In this document: positions 8,359 to 16,434 of the stretch, piece by piece | Position numbering within the stretch: the stretch's first letter is position 1 | Layout of the letters: every line of letters begins with the position of its first letter | Assembly: GCF_026240015.1 (NCBI RefSeq) | Contig: NZ_JAPIUX010000008.1 | Location: 19,354-83,353, forward strand | Reading direction: 5' to 3' | Origin: Acetobacter farinalis | GTDB lineage: Bacteria; Pseudomonadota; Alphaproteobacteria; Acetobacterales; Acetobacteraceae | Length of the DNA stretch: 64,000 bases | Notes under the pieces: generated by a model | Told to the model about the DNA's origin: nothing | The model's database searches: none | What the model saw: the letters and a program-made list of their open reading frames with translations, nothing else | Program-made: the position numbers and the translations under genes

Positions 8359-9705
8359 TCAGTGCGGGCGTGCGGTAAACTGTTCCAGCCAGTGGATGGT
8401 GTAATCCCCTTTCTGGAACTCAGGGTCAGCCAGAATACGGCGGTGCAGCGGAATCACGGTCTTGATGCCTTCCACCACAAATTCGTCCAGCGCGCGGTGC
8501 ATCCGGGCAATGGCCTCGGCCCGTGTGGGGGCGTGGACAATGACCTTGGCAATCATGCTGTCGTAAAAGGGAGGAACGCGGTAGCCGGTATAAAGCGCAC
8601 TGTCGATCCGCACACCCAGACCACCCGGCGCGTGATACACGGCCACGGTGCCGGGGCAGGGGGCGAAGGTGTCCGGGTCTTCCGCATTGATGCGGCATTC
8701 AATGGCATGGCCGGAGAAGGTCACGTCAGACTGCGTGTAACCCAGCTTTTCACCGGCGGCGATACGGATCTGCTCACGCACCAGATCCACATCGCACACC
8801 ATTTCCGTCACCGGATGTTCCACCTGAAGGCGGGTGTTCATCTCGATGAAGCAGAACTGCCCGTCCTGATACAGGAATTCCAGCGTTCCGGCGTTCCGGT
8901 AGCCCATTCTGGAGAGGGCTTCGGTCACCGTCTTGCCAATGGTGTCACGCTGCTCTGGCGTGATGACGGGAGACCCGGCTTCTTCCAGCAGCTTCTGGTG
9001 GCGGCGCTGCAGGGAGCAGTCACGTTCCCCGAAATGCACGACATTGCCGTAGTTATCGCCCAGAATCTGGAGTTCGATATGCCGGGGCTTATCGAGGTAT
9101 TTTTCCAGATAGACGGCATCATTGCCAAAAGCCGTGCGTGCTTCCGTGCGGGCAACACTCCAGGCTTCTTCAATCTCGCTGGCGTCACGCGCCACTTTCA
9201 TGCCGCGCCCGCCACCGCCTGCGGTGGCCTTGATCAGCACCGGATACCCAACCTTTTCCGCCACAGCGCGGGCTTCTTCCAGGTTGGTCAGCTCACCATC
9301 AGAGCCGGGCACCAGCGGCACGCCCAGCGCTTCCATGGTGGTCTTGGCGGTAATCTTGTCACCCATCATGCGGATATGCTCCGCCGTAGGGCCGATAAAG
9401 ACCAGACCGTGGGCTTCCACCGTTTCCGCAAAGTCCGCGTTTTCAGACAGGAACCCGTAGCCGGGGTGAATGGCTTCCGCCCCGGTGATGGTTGCTGCGG
9501 AAAGAATAGCCGCGACGTTCAGATACGAATCGCGCGCGGCGGGCGGGCCAATGCACACGGCTTCATCCGCCAGACGCACATGCATGGCGTCTTCATCCGC
9601 AGTGGAATGGACCGCAACGGTCTTGATGCCAAGTTCCCGGCAGGCGCGCAGGACACGAAGGGCGATCTCGCCGCGATTGGCGATGAGGATTTTTGAAAAC
9701 ATCAC
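8359..9705 (-). CDS. accC: Biotin carboxylase subunit of acetyl-CoA carboxylase
   Basis: AccC carboxylates the biotin carried on AccB, using ATP and bicarbonate, in the first committed step of fatty-acid synthesis. The 448-residue length is standard. The N-terminal domain (K-I-L-I-A-N-R-G-E-I-A), the ATP-grasp glycine loop G-G-G-G-R-G-M-K, the E-R-D-C-S-L-Q-R-R segment, and the E-M-N-T-R-L-Q-V-E-H active-site block are all present. Its ATG overlaps the accB stop by four bases, indicating translational coupling. The carboxyltransferase genes accA and accD are not in this window. Confidence 0.98.
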   Translation of the reverse strand: MMFSKILIANRGEIALRVLRACRELGIKTVAVHSTADEDAMHVRLADEAVCIGPPAARDSYLNVAAILSAATITGAEAIHPGYGFLSENADFAETVEAHGLVFIGPTAEHIRMMGDKITAKTTMEALGVPLVPGSDGELTNLEEARAVAEKVGYPVLIKATAGGGGRGMKVARDASEIEEAWSVARTEARTAFGNDAVYLEKYLDKPRHIELQILGDNYGNVVHFGERDCSLQRRHQKLLEEAGSPVITPEQRDTIGKTVTEALSRMGYRNAGTLEFLYQDGQFCFIEMNTRLQVEHPVTEMVCDVDLVREQIRIAAGEKLGYTQSDVTFSGHAIECRINAEDPDTFAPCPGTVAVYHAPGGLGVRIDSALYTGYRVPPFYDSMIAKVIVHAPTRAEAIARMHRALDEFVVEGIKTVIPLHRRILADPEFQKGDYTIHWLEQFTARPH

Positions 9706-10160
9706 TCGATAATGGCAAGCGGCTGGCCAAATTCCACCGGGTCTCCGGAGGCAACGAGCAGGGTTTTCACCGTGCCGGCTTTGGGGGCCTTGATCTGGTT
9801 GAAGGTTTTCATCGCCTCGATCAGCAGCAGGGTCTGACCCGCGCTGACAACCTGCCCTTCGCTCACAAACGGAGGGGAGGACGGGTCGGGCGTGAGATAG
9901 GCCACACCCACCATCGGGCTGTTCACAGCGCCGGGGTGGCGGGAGAGGTCAGCCGGAGCAGCGGCCGCGGGGGCGGCGGCCACTACAGGGGCCGGAGCAG
10001 CCATAACCGGAGCCGGAGCCACGGCCTGCACCGTTGCGGGGGCGCGGGCCACCCGGATGCGGCTGTCCTTTTCCGAAACCTCGATCTCGGTCAGTCCTGT
10101 GTCGGTCAGAATTTCGGCCAATGCCCGAATGGCATCTGCGTCCACGAGCAATCCGCTCAT
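9702..10160 (-). CDS. accB: Biotin carboxyl carrier protein AccB
   Basis: The 152-residue AccB has a small N-terminal domain, an Ala/Pro-rich flexible linker (about residues 40-72), and a C-terminal biotinyl domain with the modification motif E-A-M-K at Lys118. It shuttles carboxybiotin between AccC and the AccAD carboxyltransferase. It overlaps both neighbours by four bases (aroQ before, accC after), so the three genes form a tightly coupled operon. Confidence 0.98.
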   Translation of the reverse strand: MSGLLVDADAIRALAEILTDTGLTEIEVSEKDSRIRVARAPATVQAVAPAPVMAAPAPVVAAAPAAAAPADLSRHPGAVNSPMVGVAYLTPDPSSPPFVSEGQVVSAGQTLLLIEAMKTFNQIKAPKAGTVKTLLVASGDPVEFGQPLAIIE

Positions 10161-10612
10161 TGGTCATCCTCATCTAGAATAAGATCTGTCATTGCCTGCA
10201 ATGCCAGAGAATACCCCGCCACGCCTAGCCCGCAGATCACGCCGGTAGCGGCGCGCGAGACGTAGGACATATGGCGGAACGGCTCACGACGGTGAATGTT
10301 GGAGATGTGCACTTCTATCACGGGCAGGTCCGTGGCCAGAAGAGCATCCAGCAACGCCACGGAAGTGTGGCTGTATCCCGCCGGGTTGATGACGATGCCG
10401 CGCGCACGCTTGCGGCATTCCTGTACCCAGGAAATCAGCTCCCCTTCAATGTTCGTCTGACGGAAGTCGATAGCCAGATTAAGCTTGTCGGCTGTCTGAA
10501 TGCAGATCTGCTCCACATCGTCCAGCGTGGCGCGACCATAGATTTCAGGCTGGCGCTGGCCAAGCATGTTCAGGTTCGGGCCGTTAAACACAGCGATGAG
10601 GGGTCTTTCCAT
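10157..10612 (-). CDS. aroQ: 3-dehydroquinate dehydratase, type II
   Basis: This 151-residue enzyme converts 3-dehydroquinate to dehydroshikimate in aromatic amino-acid synthesis, and matches the small dodecameric type II family. Signature blocks are N-G-P-N-L-N-M-L-G, the catalytic Tyr in E-I-Y-G, I-N-P-A-G-Y-S-H, and E-V-H-I-S-N. The ATG at 10612 follows GGAG at ideal spacing; the frame continues upstream but without a better start. aroQ-accB-accC is an arrangement common in Proteobacteria, though the two pathways are unrelated biochemically. Confidence 0.97.
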   Translation of the reverse strand: MERPLIAVFNGPNLNMLGQRQPEIYGRATLDDVEQICIQTADKLNLAIDFRQTNIEGELISWVQECRKRARGIVINPAGYSHTSVALLDALLATDLPVIEVHISNIHRREPFRHMSYVSRAATGVICGLGVAGYSLALQAMTDLILDEDDQ

Positions 10613-10868
10613 AGTGCTCCGGGCCGTAGCACGATGCCGGACAGCATCCAAGAGAAGAGATGCCTGATAAACCTGAATCCGGCGTAAAAACGTGCCGGGA
10701 CTGGTGTTCCGGCAAGGCGGACAGGGGCGTGAATGCCTCTTTTTTGCCATTTGGGTGAGGCATGCAGACACAGGGCCAGATGGCCTGGAAGGCAGAAAGC
10801 AGTTGCTTTTTACGGTATGCACCGGCTTAACTCAGTCTGGTGATACGGAAAACGGAGTGAACAAGCGG

Positions 10869-11498
10869 ATGTCAGCCCTGCGCCGGGCACTTCTGGGAAG
10901 TGTATTTGTTATGGCCTCTCTGGCCTCTGCCCCGGCTGCAAAAGCCGCAGGGGAAGGACAGCAGGGGAAAACGTCATGGGCCGACTCCGTTCAGCGCGCG
11001 CTTGCCGCGCGGGATGAGCAGGATTCCGCGCCAACCCTTCCGGAAGGCGGACACTCCGCTCACGCAGGCCGATTCCAGAAAGGTCTGGCCAGTTGGTATG
11101 GCGGGCGCTTTCATAATCGCCGCACCTCCTCAGGCTCCCGGTTTGACAAGGCCAGCCTGACCGCCGCACACCCCACCGCACCCCTTGGCAGCAAACTGCT
11201 GGTCACGTCTGAAGAGACGGGGCGCTCCGTTGTGGTGACGGTGAATGACCGTGGGCCTTATGGCCACAACCGTATTATCGATCTTTCACAGGCCGCCGCC
11301 GCCCGCATCGGAATGCTGGGCGCAGGCGTGGCGCATGTGGAGGTTGAACCCGCTCCTGTTGAAGTGGCTTCGGCACCGCAGGACGATGCGGATTCTCTGG
11401 ATTCCGGCGCCCTTCAGATGGAGGCTGCAACCCCGAAGCATGCACTGCGCGCGATGCGTGTGCTGCACCGGGCGCGCCCCAAAAGAGCGCATCACTGA
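10869..11498 (+). CDS. rlpA: RlpA-like protein with double-psi beta-barrel domain
   Basis: The 209-residue product has a signal peptide (A-L-L-G-S-V-F-V-M-A-S-L-A-S-A-P-A-A-K-A) and an RlpA-type double-psi beta-barrel of about 90 residues. The core runs from G-L-A-S-W-Y-G-G through T-V-N-D-R-G-P-Y to R-I-I-D-L-S. The conserved Asp in V-N-D-R-G is the residue linked to lytic transglycosylase activity on peptidoglycan lacking stem peptides. No SPOR domain follows and there is no lipobox, so it differs from E. coli RlpA. A GTG at 10857 in the same frame is an alternative start. It likely acts in the periplasm on septal or wall remodelling. Confidence 0.88.
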   Translation: MSALRRALLGSVFVMASLASAPAAKAAGEGQQGKTSWADSVQRALAARDEQDSAPTLPEGGHSAHAGRFQKGLASWYGGRFHNRRTSSGSRFDKASLTAAHPTAPLGSKLLVTSEETGRSVVVTVNDRGPYGHNRIIDLSQAAAARIGMLGAGVAHVEVEPAPVEVASAPQDDADSLDSGALQMEAATPKHALRAMRVLHRARPKRAHH

Positions 11499-11527
11499 GA
11501 GATGATCTGAGCTGAGAACGCCTCAGG

Positions 11528-11565
11528 AAAAAGGCCGGTCAGGATACCCTGACCGGCCTTTTTTA
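11528..11565. terminator. Bidirectional Rho-independent terminator
   Basis: A near-perfect stem AAGGCCGGTCAGG / CCTGACCGGCCTT with a 4-base loop, A-tract before and T-tract after, lies between the convergent rlpA and BrkB-family genes. Confidence 0.92.
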
Positions 11566-11594
11566 TGGTCAGCGCGAACGCTGCGGGAGTGAGG

Positions 11595-12581
11595 TCAGAA
11601 TGTCAGTGGCTTGCGGCGATCACCACGGGCATAGATTTCCATCTCGGCGTTGAATTCAGCGCCCATCAGCACAACCCATGCGCTGACAAAAAACCACATC
11701 ATGATGGCAATCACCGCGCCAAGAGGCCCGTATGTGGCGTTGTAACTGGCAATGTGGGCGACGTAATAGGAGAAGCCAAAAGCCACGATAACCCACGTGA
11801 TGGTGGCAAACAGTGCCCCCGGCATCACCCAGCGCCACAGGCCGGGAAATTTGCGGTCCGGCCCGAACCGGTAGAGCGCGGAGATGGCCAGAATCTGGAA
11901 TGTGAACATGATGACCGGCCCGCTCCACTGCGCCAGAAATTCAATGGAGCCCGGCGGGGTGGGGATGTCCAGCCAGGTCGGCAGACGCAGCAGCAGGGGC
12001 AGGGCCACCATCAGCGCCAGAGTCAGCGCGGCTCCCAGCACAGCAAAAAGCGTCATGGCCAGAGCCGTCAGGTGGAAGATCAGAAAACTCCGGTCTTCCT
12101 TGGTGTTGTAGGCGATATTCAGGGCGGCAAGGATGGATTTTGTGGCGGCGGAGGCCGACCAGAGCGCCACGCTCAGTGAGATGACCAGGTTGAGGGTCAG
12201 GGAGCTGTGTGGTTCTGCCACCAGTGTCTGGATGCGGTCATGAATCAGCGCGTAAGCCCCCGGCGGAAGCAGGTTGCGCAGAACTTCCATCTGCGGGGCG
12301 ACTGTCTGAACATCAAACACAAGCCCATAGATGGAAATCAGGGAACTGATGGCCGGGAACAGCGCCAGCGTGGTATAAAACGCGCACCCCGCCGCGACCA
12401 GCGTGGTGGGGCCGAAAAGCAGGCTTTTGAACGTCCGGGTGAAAATCGTTTTCCAGTCCTGCCACCTCAGGGCGGAAGGGCGGGAGAACACTGGGCCACG
12501 TTTCTGGAACGCCGTATTGGGGGACTCGGAGTTCAGGGGGTCGGGCTTGCGTGGGGCCGCGGGGTCACAGAGAACCTGCAT
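11595..12581 (-). CDS. YihY/BrkB family inner-membrane protein
   Basis: This 328-residue protein has a cytoplasmic N-terminal extension of about 50 residues and then six hydrophobic segments. The BrkB/YihY family hallmarks are visible: the A-A-G-C-A-F-Y-T-T-L-A-L-F-P entry into helix 1, S-A-S-A-A-T-K-S-I-L-x-A-L-N, and the late Y-G-P-L-G-A-V-I-A-I-M-M-W block. The family was once annotated as ribonuclease BN and is now regarded as membrane proteins of poorly defined role (transport or envelope resistance). I cannot specify the function further. It is transcribed divergently from the decarboxylase leader. Confidence 0.88.
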   Translation of the reverse strand: MQVLCDPAAPRKPDPLNSESPNTAFQKRGPVFSRPSALRWQDWKTIFTRTFKSLLFGPTTLVAAGCAFYTTLALFPAISSLISIYGLVFDVQTVAPQMEVLRNLLPPGAYALIHDRIQTLVAEPHSSLTLNLVISLSVALWSASAATKSILAALNIAYNTKEDRSFLIFHLTALAMTLFAVLGAALTLALMVALPLLLRLPTWLDIPTPPGSIEFLAQWSGPVIMFTFQILAISALYRFGPDRKFPGLWRWVMPGALFATITWVIVAFGFSYYVAHIASYNATYGPLGAVIAIMMWFFVSAWVVLMGAEFNAEMEIYARGDRRKPLTF

Positions 12582-12839
12582 CGTGTGTAAAGCATCCTTA
12601 TCTGACGTGTGGTGTCGCCCTGAGAGGCCGAACCGTGTGGATGCCAGGCCGCAGTGGCCGGGCTGTATAACGGACGGTTCCCATCACGAGAGAAAAGAGC
12701 GTTCCACAAGGCCAAAAGTGCCGTGCAGATGTGAAGAAACCGATGGTGAGGCAGGTTTTACAGGCCGTGCAGCGGGCTTTCCATATTTTTTTAAAATCCC
12801 CTGATTTTTTGACTTGCGCTTGTGACGCTTTGGCCTCAT
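12582..12839. other. Divergent promoter region between the BrkB gene and the decarboxylase leader
   Basis: The region should contain the promoter for the BrkB gene and the promoter for the decarboxylase transcript. A TTGACT at 12809-12814 is followed by CATATG at 12837-12842, but that spacing is too long for a standard promoter. TTGCGC at 12814-12819 with the same -10 has 17-base spacing but poor consensus. No coding frame is supported on either strand. Confidence 0.4.
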
Positions 12840-12995
12840 ATGCACGCCCCTACGCAGCAACGCACGTGCCACTGGCCCTCTGAGGTTACGCAACGACGTC
12901 AAGCGTTCTGGCAATCTGGGTTTCCGTTGTTCAGGAAACCCGTCTTTGGTCGCTGGTCCGTTAGACCGTTTCGCAACTCTTCCTCGCGTCTTTAA
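12840..12995 (+). CDS. Candidate 51-residue leader peptide before the decarboxylase gene
   Basis: A short frame from ATG 12840 to TAA 12993-12995 ends about 35 bases before the decarboxylase start. Its C-terminal half is Arg- and aromatic-rich, with repeated F-R, R-W and R-P pairs, six Arg in the last 20 residues, and the ending R-N-S-S-S-R-L. This resembles in character, though not clearly in sequence, arginine-rich arrest peptides known upstream of ornithine decarboxylase genes such as E. coli SpeFL. No good Shine-Dalgarno precedes the ATG; GTG at 12822 is an alternative. It overlaps the hairpins of the leader RNA. Coding status is inference. Confidence 0.4.
   Translation: MHAPTQQRTCHWPSEVTQRRQAFWQSGFPLFRKPVFGRWSVRPFRNSSSRL
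12918..12967 (+). promoter_or_regulatory. Structured leader RNA of the decarboxylase gene (speF-leader-like)
   Basis: A perfect 8-bp hairpin (GGGTTTCC at 12918-12925 with GGAAACCC at 12934-12941) is followed by alternative small stems built from GGTC at 12948-12951 or 12955-12958 with GACC at 12964-12967. Alphaproteobacterial ornithine decarboxylase genes are known to carry a conserved leader RNA (the speF motif). Whether this matches that model needs a covariance search. The competing GGTC copies suggest alternative folding coupled to translation of the overlapping short frame. Confidence 0.5.
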
Positions 12996-13030
12996 ACAGC
13001 GATGGAACATTATTTGGGGGAATGGGTGGG

Positions 13031-14161
13031 ATGAATCCCAAAATCGCCCGTTTTTTCGCTGAGCAGAAGCCAGCGACGCCTTGCCTGGTCGTCGATGTCG
13101 ATCAGGTTGAAGCTCGTTATCACGCCCTGACGGCTGCCCTGCCGCATGCGCGTGTTTATTATGCCGTCAAGGCTAATCCGGCCATGCCGATTCTGAACCG
13201 GCTGGTGGGGCTTGGCGCCTGCTTTGATGCCGCTTCCTGGGAGGAAGTGTCTCTCTGCCTGGATGCCGGCGCCACACCGGATGCCATCTCCTTTGGCAAT
13301 ACGGTCAAGAAAGTCTCCGCTATTCGGGCCGCCTATGAGGCTGGCGTGCGGATGTTCGTGTTTGACTGCCGGGAAGAGCTGGAAAAGCTGGCGGCGCATG
13401 CCCCCGGCTCCCGCGTCTACTGCCGCCTTCTGGTGGACAATGATGGCGCGGAATGGCCGCTTTCCCGCAAGTTCGGCACGACGCTGGACTCCGCACGGGA
13501 GCTGATGCTTCAGGCGCGTGAGCTGGGGCTGGACCCGTATGGCCTGTCTTTCCATGTTGGCAGCCAGCAGCTCTCTGCCGATGCGTATGAGGTGGCGATT
13601 GCCCGTGTGGCCGCGCTGTTTACAGACCTTAGCGCAGCAGGGCTTGACCTGCGGATGGTCAATCTGGGTGGGGGCTTCCCGGTTCGTTACCGGGCGGATG
13701 TGCCGGAAATTGATCATTTCGCGCAGGCTATCAGCCACGCCATGACCACCCACTTCGGGAACGCCCTGCCGGAAATGCTGGTGGAGCCGGGCCGCTATAT
13801 TGTGGGTGAAGCCGGGGTTGTGCGCTCGGAAGTGGTGCTGGTCAGCCGCCGCGGGCGGGAAGACGGGCCGCGCTGGGTGTATCTTGATATCGGCCGCTTT
13901 GGCGGGCTGGCGGAAACGGAAGGCGAAGCCATCCGCTACGCGATCCGCACCGCGCGGGATGGGTCTCCCACCGGTCCGGTCGCTATTGCCGGTCCGACCT
14001 GTGATGGCGCGGATATCATGTATGAAAAGACAGCCTATGAGCTGCCTTTGGGTCTGGAAGCGGGAGAGCAGGTGGATCTGGAAGCCACCGGTGCTTACGT
14101 TTCCACATATTGCTCAACCCGGTTCAACGGGTTCCGCCCGCTGGCCGAGCATTATATCTGA
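13031..14161 (+). CDS. Ornithine/lysine-type decarboxylase, fold III PLP enzyme
   Basis: The 376-residue protein belongs to the eukaryotic-like ornithine decarboxylase group. PLP-binding Lys47 sits in Y-Y-A-V-K-A-N-P. H174 lies in the L-S-F-H-V-G-S stretch, the phosphate-binding G-G-G-F-P is at 212-216, E-P-G-R is at 251-254, and catalytic Cys323 is in G-P-T-C-D-G-A-D. The set fits decarboxylation of ornithine to putrescine; some relatives also accept lysine. Two ATGs exist: 13022 lies one base from the GGGGG ribosome site, 13031 lies 10 bases from it, so I prefer 13031. It is a single-gene unit under a structured leader and ends at a strong terminator. Confidence 0.92.
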   Translation: MNPKIARFFAEQKPATPCLVVDVDQVEARYHALTAALPHARVYYAVKANPAMPILNRLVGLGACFDAASWEEVSLCLDAGATPDAISFGNTVKKVSAIRAAYEAGVRMFVFDCREELEKLAAHAPGSRVYCRLLVDNDGAEWPLSRKFGTTLDSARELMLQARELGLDPYGLSFHVGSQQLSADAYEVAIARVAALFTDLSAAGLDLRMVNLGGGFPVRYRADVPEIDHFAQAISHAMTTHFGNALPEMLVEPGRYIVGEAGVVRSEVVLVSRRGREDGPRWVYLDIGRFGGLAETEGEAIRYAIRTARDGSPTGPVAIAGPTCDGADIMYEKTAYELPLGLEAGEQVDLEATGAYVSTYCSTRFNGFRPLAEHYI

Positions 14162-14187
14162 TCTGTTTTCACACTCAGGTCCTCTTT

Positions 14188-14232
14188 CAAAAACGGTGGC
14201 AGGCACGAATGTGCCGGGCCGCCGTTTTTTTT
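14188..14232 (+). terminator. Rho-independent terminator of the decarboxylase gene
   Basis: The stem AAAACGGyGGC ... GCCGCCGTTTT contains an inner GGCAC/GTGCC hairpin and is followed by eight T residues, about 30 bases after the stop codon. Confidence 0.85.
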
Positions 14233-14368
14233 GTCTCTATCTTCCTGCAGGTTTTTCTGTGCAGGCCATACACAAAGGCAGTCCTGCCCTGTGTGCGCGC
14301 GCCTTTGCAGGGGCGCTGATCGGGCTCATTTTTCTCCTCTGTCCGATAAGACTGTGAGGAGAGATGTC

Positions 14369-15106
14369 ATGAAACGAACAGGACTGATGCTGGCGGCCCT
14401 TCTGGTGCCTGCCATCCATGCCGTTCCGGCGCTGGCCCAGAGTGCCAGCACGGCCGGGTCAGCGGCAGGCGCTTCCGGGGCTGCCCTGGCCACAGCGGCG
14501 GATACCGCCGCACAGGATTTCGGGCGTCTTTCAGTGGATGGCGGCGTGGCGGCTGAAGATGTCAGCCTGGCACGACAGGCCATTTTTGATGGAGATCTGG
14601 ACACAGCCCGTAACCTGATTGCTGATGCCGCCATGGCTCTGGAACGCGCGAAGGTGGACAACACGGCTTTCCAGAAAGCGGAAGCAGACCTCCAGCCGAC
14701 CAAAACGCATCGTCCCATCACATCGCATGCGCCGTCTTCCAATGCGGCACCTGTGGCGTGGCTACCGGTTGATGGCGAACTGGTGCTGGATGAAGCCATT
14801 GACCCCACACCGGAAAAAACGGCGGCTGTTGCCGCGGCCAACCGCCACCTGCGGGCAGGGAACACGGCGCGTGCCTCTGATGTGCTGAAGATTTCCGGGG
14901 TTGATGCGGACTATATTATTGCCGCCGTGCCGCTTGAGCAGACGCGCGCGGATGTGGCGCGTGCCGCAAAATTCATCAAACGCAATCCCTACAAGGCCGG
15001 TGAAGCCCTGCGTGATGCGGAAAACGCCGTGCGCTATGCCACTGTTGCCATGCGGGGTGGCACACCGCAGCCTTCCGCGCAGGGGCAGGCTTCCGGGGGG
15101 CAGTAA
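14369..15106 (+). CDS. YfdX family periplasmic protein
   Basis: The 245-residue product has a clean signal peptide (A-L-L-V-P-A-I-H-A-V-P-A-L-A) and a helical YfdX domain. Recognisable blocks are A-R-Q-A-I-F-D-G-D, F-Q-K-A-E-A-D-L, W-L-P-V-D-G-E-L, T-P-E-K-T-A-A-V-A-A-A-N-R-H-L-R-A-G and a final R-D-A-E-N-A-V-R-Y. In enterobacteria YfdX lies in an EvgA-regulated acid and drug stress locus and has chaperone-like properties; here it is isolated, so a role in envelope or acid stress is inference. The ATG at 14369 follows GAGGAGAG. An Ala/Gly-rich stretch after the signal peptide is probably disordered. Confidence 0.85.
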   Translation: MKRTGLMLAALLVPAIHAVPALAQSASTAGSAAGASGAALATAADTAAQDFGRLSVDGGVAAEDVSLARQAIFDGDLDTARNLIADAAMALERAKVDNTAFQKAEADLQPTKTHRPITSHAPSSNAAPVAWLPVDGELVLDEAIDPTPEKTAAVAAANRHLRAGNTARASDVLKISGVDADYIIAAVPLEQTRADVARAAKFIKRNPYKAGEALRDAENAVRYATVAMRGGTPQPSAQGQASGGQ

Positions 15107-15241
15107 GGCGGCCGCGCCGGGAGCGGCGCGGACACCCACAGAAAAGGTTGGCGCGTGGTGTGGGGTGGCCAAACCCGATCTGCTGCCCGCCCCCGGAAGT
15201 GACGGCTCCCGGAAGGTGTGTTTGTATGGCGGCTGTTTAGA

Positions 15242-15258
15242 GAGCCTTCGGGCTTTTT
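15242..15258 (+). terminator. Short terminator-like hairpin after the YfdX gene
   Basis: A compact AGCC-TTCG-GGCT tetraloop hairpin is followed by TTTTTG. The stem is only four base pairs, so confidence is modest. It lies about 135 bases after the YfdX stop and just before the aldo/keto reductase ribosome site. Confidence 0.45.
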
Positions 15259-15288
15259 GTTACCCGTAAGCAGCCGAAGGGGTTTACC

Positions 15289-16335
15289 ATGCAGTACCGT
15301 GAACTTGGCCGTACGGGCATTCTTGTCAGTGAACTGTGCCTGGGCACCATGACGTTTGGCCAGCAGAACACAGAGGCGGAAGGCCACGCGCAGCTTGATC
15401 TGGCTCTGGAGCATGGTGTCAATTTTATTGATACGGCCGAGCTGTATTCCATCCCGCCCCGTGCCGAAACATACGGCGCGACGGAAACTATTATCGGAAG
15501 CTGGCTGAAAGCCCGTGGCGGGCGCAGCAAACTTGTGCTGGCCAGCAAGGTTGTGGGGCGCAGCAGCTCTCCGTGGTACCGGCCCGGCGGGGAGGAAGCC
15601 CGGCTGACGCCGCGCCAGATCCGCTATGCGCTGGAAGGCTCTCTGCGGCGTCTGGGCACGGAGTATCTGGATGTGTACCAGCTTCACTGGCCGGACCGGA
15701 AAATCGGCCTGTTTGGAGAAGGTGGCACAACCTTCACCACGCTTCCCGATACGGATGAAGTGCCGCTGGAGGAAACGCTCGGGGTGCTGGGAGATCTGGT
15801 GGCGGAAGGGAAAATCCGCCATGTCGGGCTCTCGAATGAAACGGCATGGGGTGTGGCCAAGTCTCTGGCCTGCGCACAGAACGGCGCGCCGCGCGTGGCT
15901 TCTATCCAGAATGCCTATAATCTGATCAACCGGACATTTGAAATTGGTCTGGCGGAAATGGCCCTGCGGGAACGGGTGAGCCTGCTGGCCTATTCCCCGC
16001 TGGGGCAGGGATATCTGACAGGCAAATATCTGAACGGCGCTCGCCCGGCCGGTGCTCGCACCACCCTGTTCAACCGGGGGCAGCGGTATGAAAAGCCGGG
16101 TGTGGACGTGGCGGTGGAGGCCTATCTGAACCTTGCCCGTGCGGAAGGGATTGACCCGGTGCAGTTCGCGCTGGCCTTTGTCACGTCCCGCCCGTTCGTG
16201 ACATCCAACATTATTGGTGCAACCAGTCTGGAACAACTGACCACAGCCCTGACATCCGTCACGGTGCGGATCACACCGGAGCTGGAAAGCAAAATCAACG
16301 CCATTCATCAGGTGCATTCCAACCCGGCTCCCTGA
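15289..16335 (+). CDS. Aldo/keto reductase, Tas-like
   Basis: This 348-residue NADP(H)-dependent TIM-barrel oxidoreductase resembles E. coli Tas in length and layout. Catalytic tetrad positions are visible: Asp and Tyr in F-I-D-T-A-E-L-Y, Lys in A-S-K-V-V-G, and His in Q-L-H-W-P-D. The C-terminal nucleotide-binding I-I-G-A-T-S-x-E-Q-L segment is present. It probably reduces aldehydes or ketones in the cytoplasm; the substrate is unknown. A ribosome site AAGGGG precedes the ATG. It is convergent with ccmB, with a small CCACC/GGTGG hairpin just after the stop. Confidence 0.9.
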   Translation: MQYRELGRTGILVSELCLGTMTFGQQNTEAEGHAQLDLALEHGVNFIDTAELYSIPPRAETYGATETIIGSWLKARGGRSKLVLASKVVGRSSSPWYRPGGEEARLTPRQIRYALEGSLRRLGTEYLDVYQLHWPDRKIGLFGEGGTTFTTLPDTDEVPLEETLGVLGDLVAEGKIRHVGLSNETAWGVAKSLACAQNGAPRVASIQNAYNLINRTFEIGLAEMALRERVSLLAYSPLGQGYLTGKYLNGARPAGARTTLFNRGQRYEKPGVDVAVEAYLNLARAEGIDPVQFALAFVTSRPFVTSNIIGATSLEQLTTALTSVTVRITPELESKINAIHQVHSNPAP

Positions 16336-16434
16336 AGCATCTCCACCCTGAAAGGTGGGGCATTCTTTGGGGCCTGTGCCCTGAGGGTGCAGTGCGGGGC
16401 AGTGCGCCTTCAGGGGGTGCCGCTACGGCGGAGG

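Noticed and set aside
12809..12842. TTGACT ... CATATG as promoter of the decarboxylase transcript
   Set aside because: Spacing of 22 bases is outside the normal range, and transcription from it would start inside the candidate leader frame.
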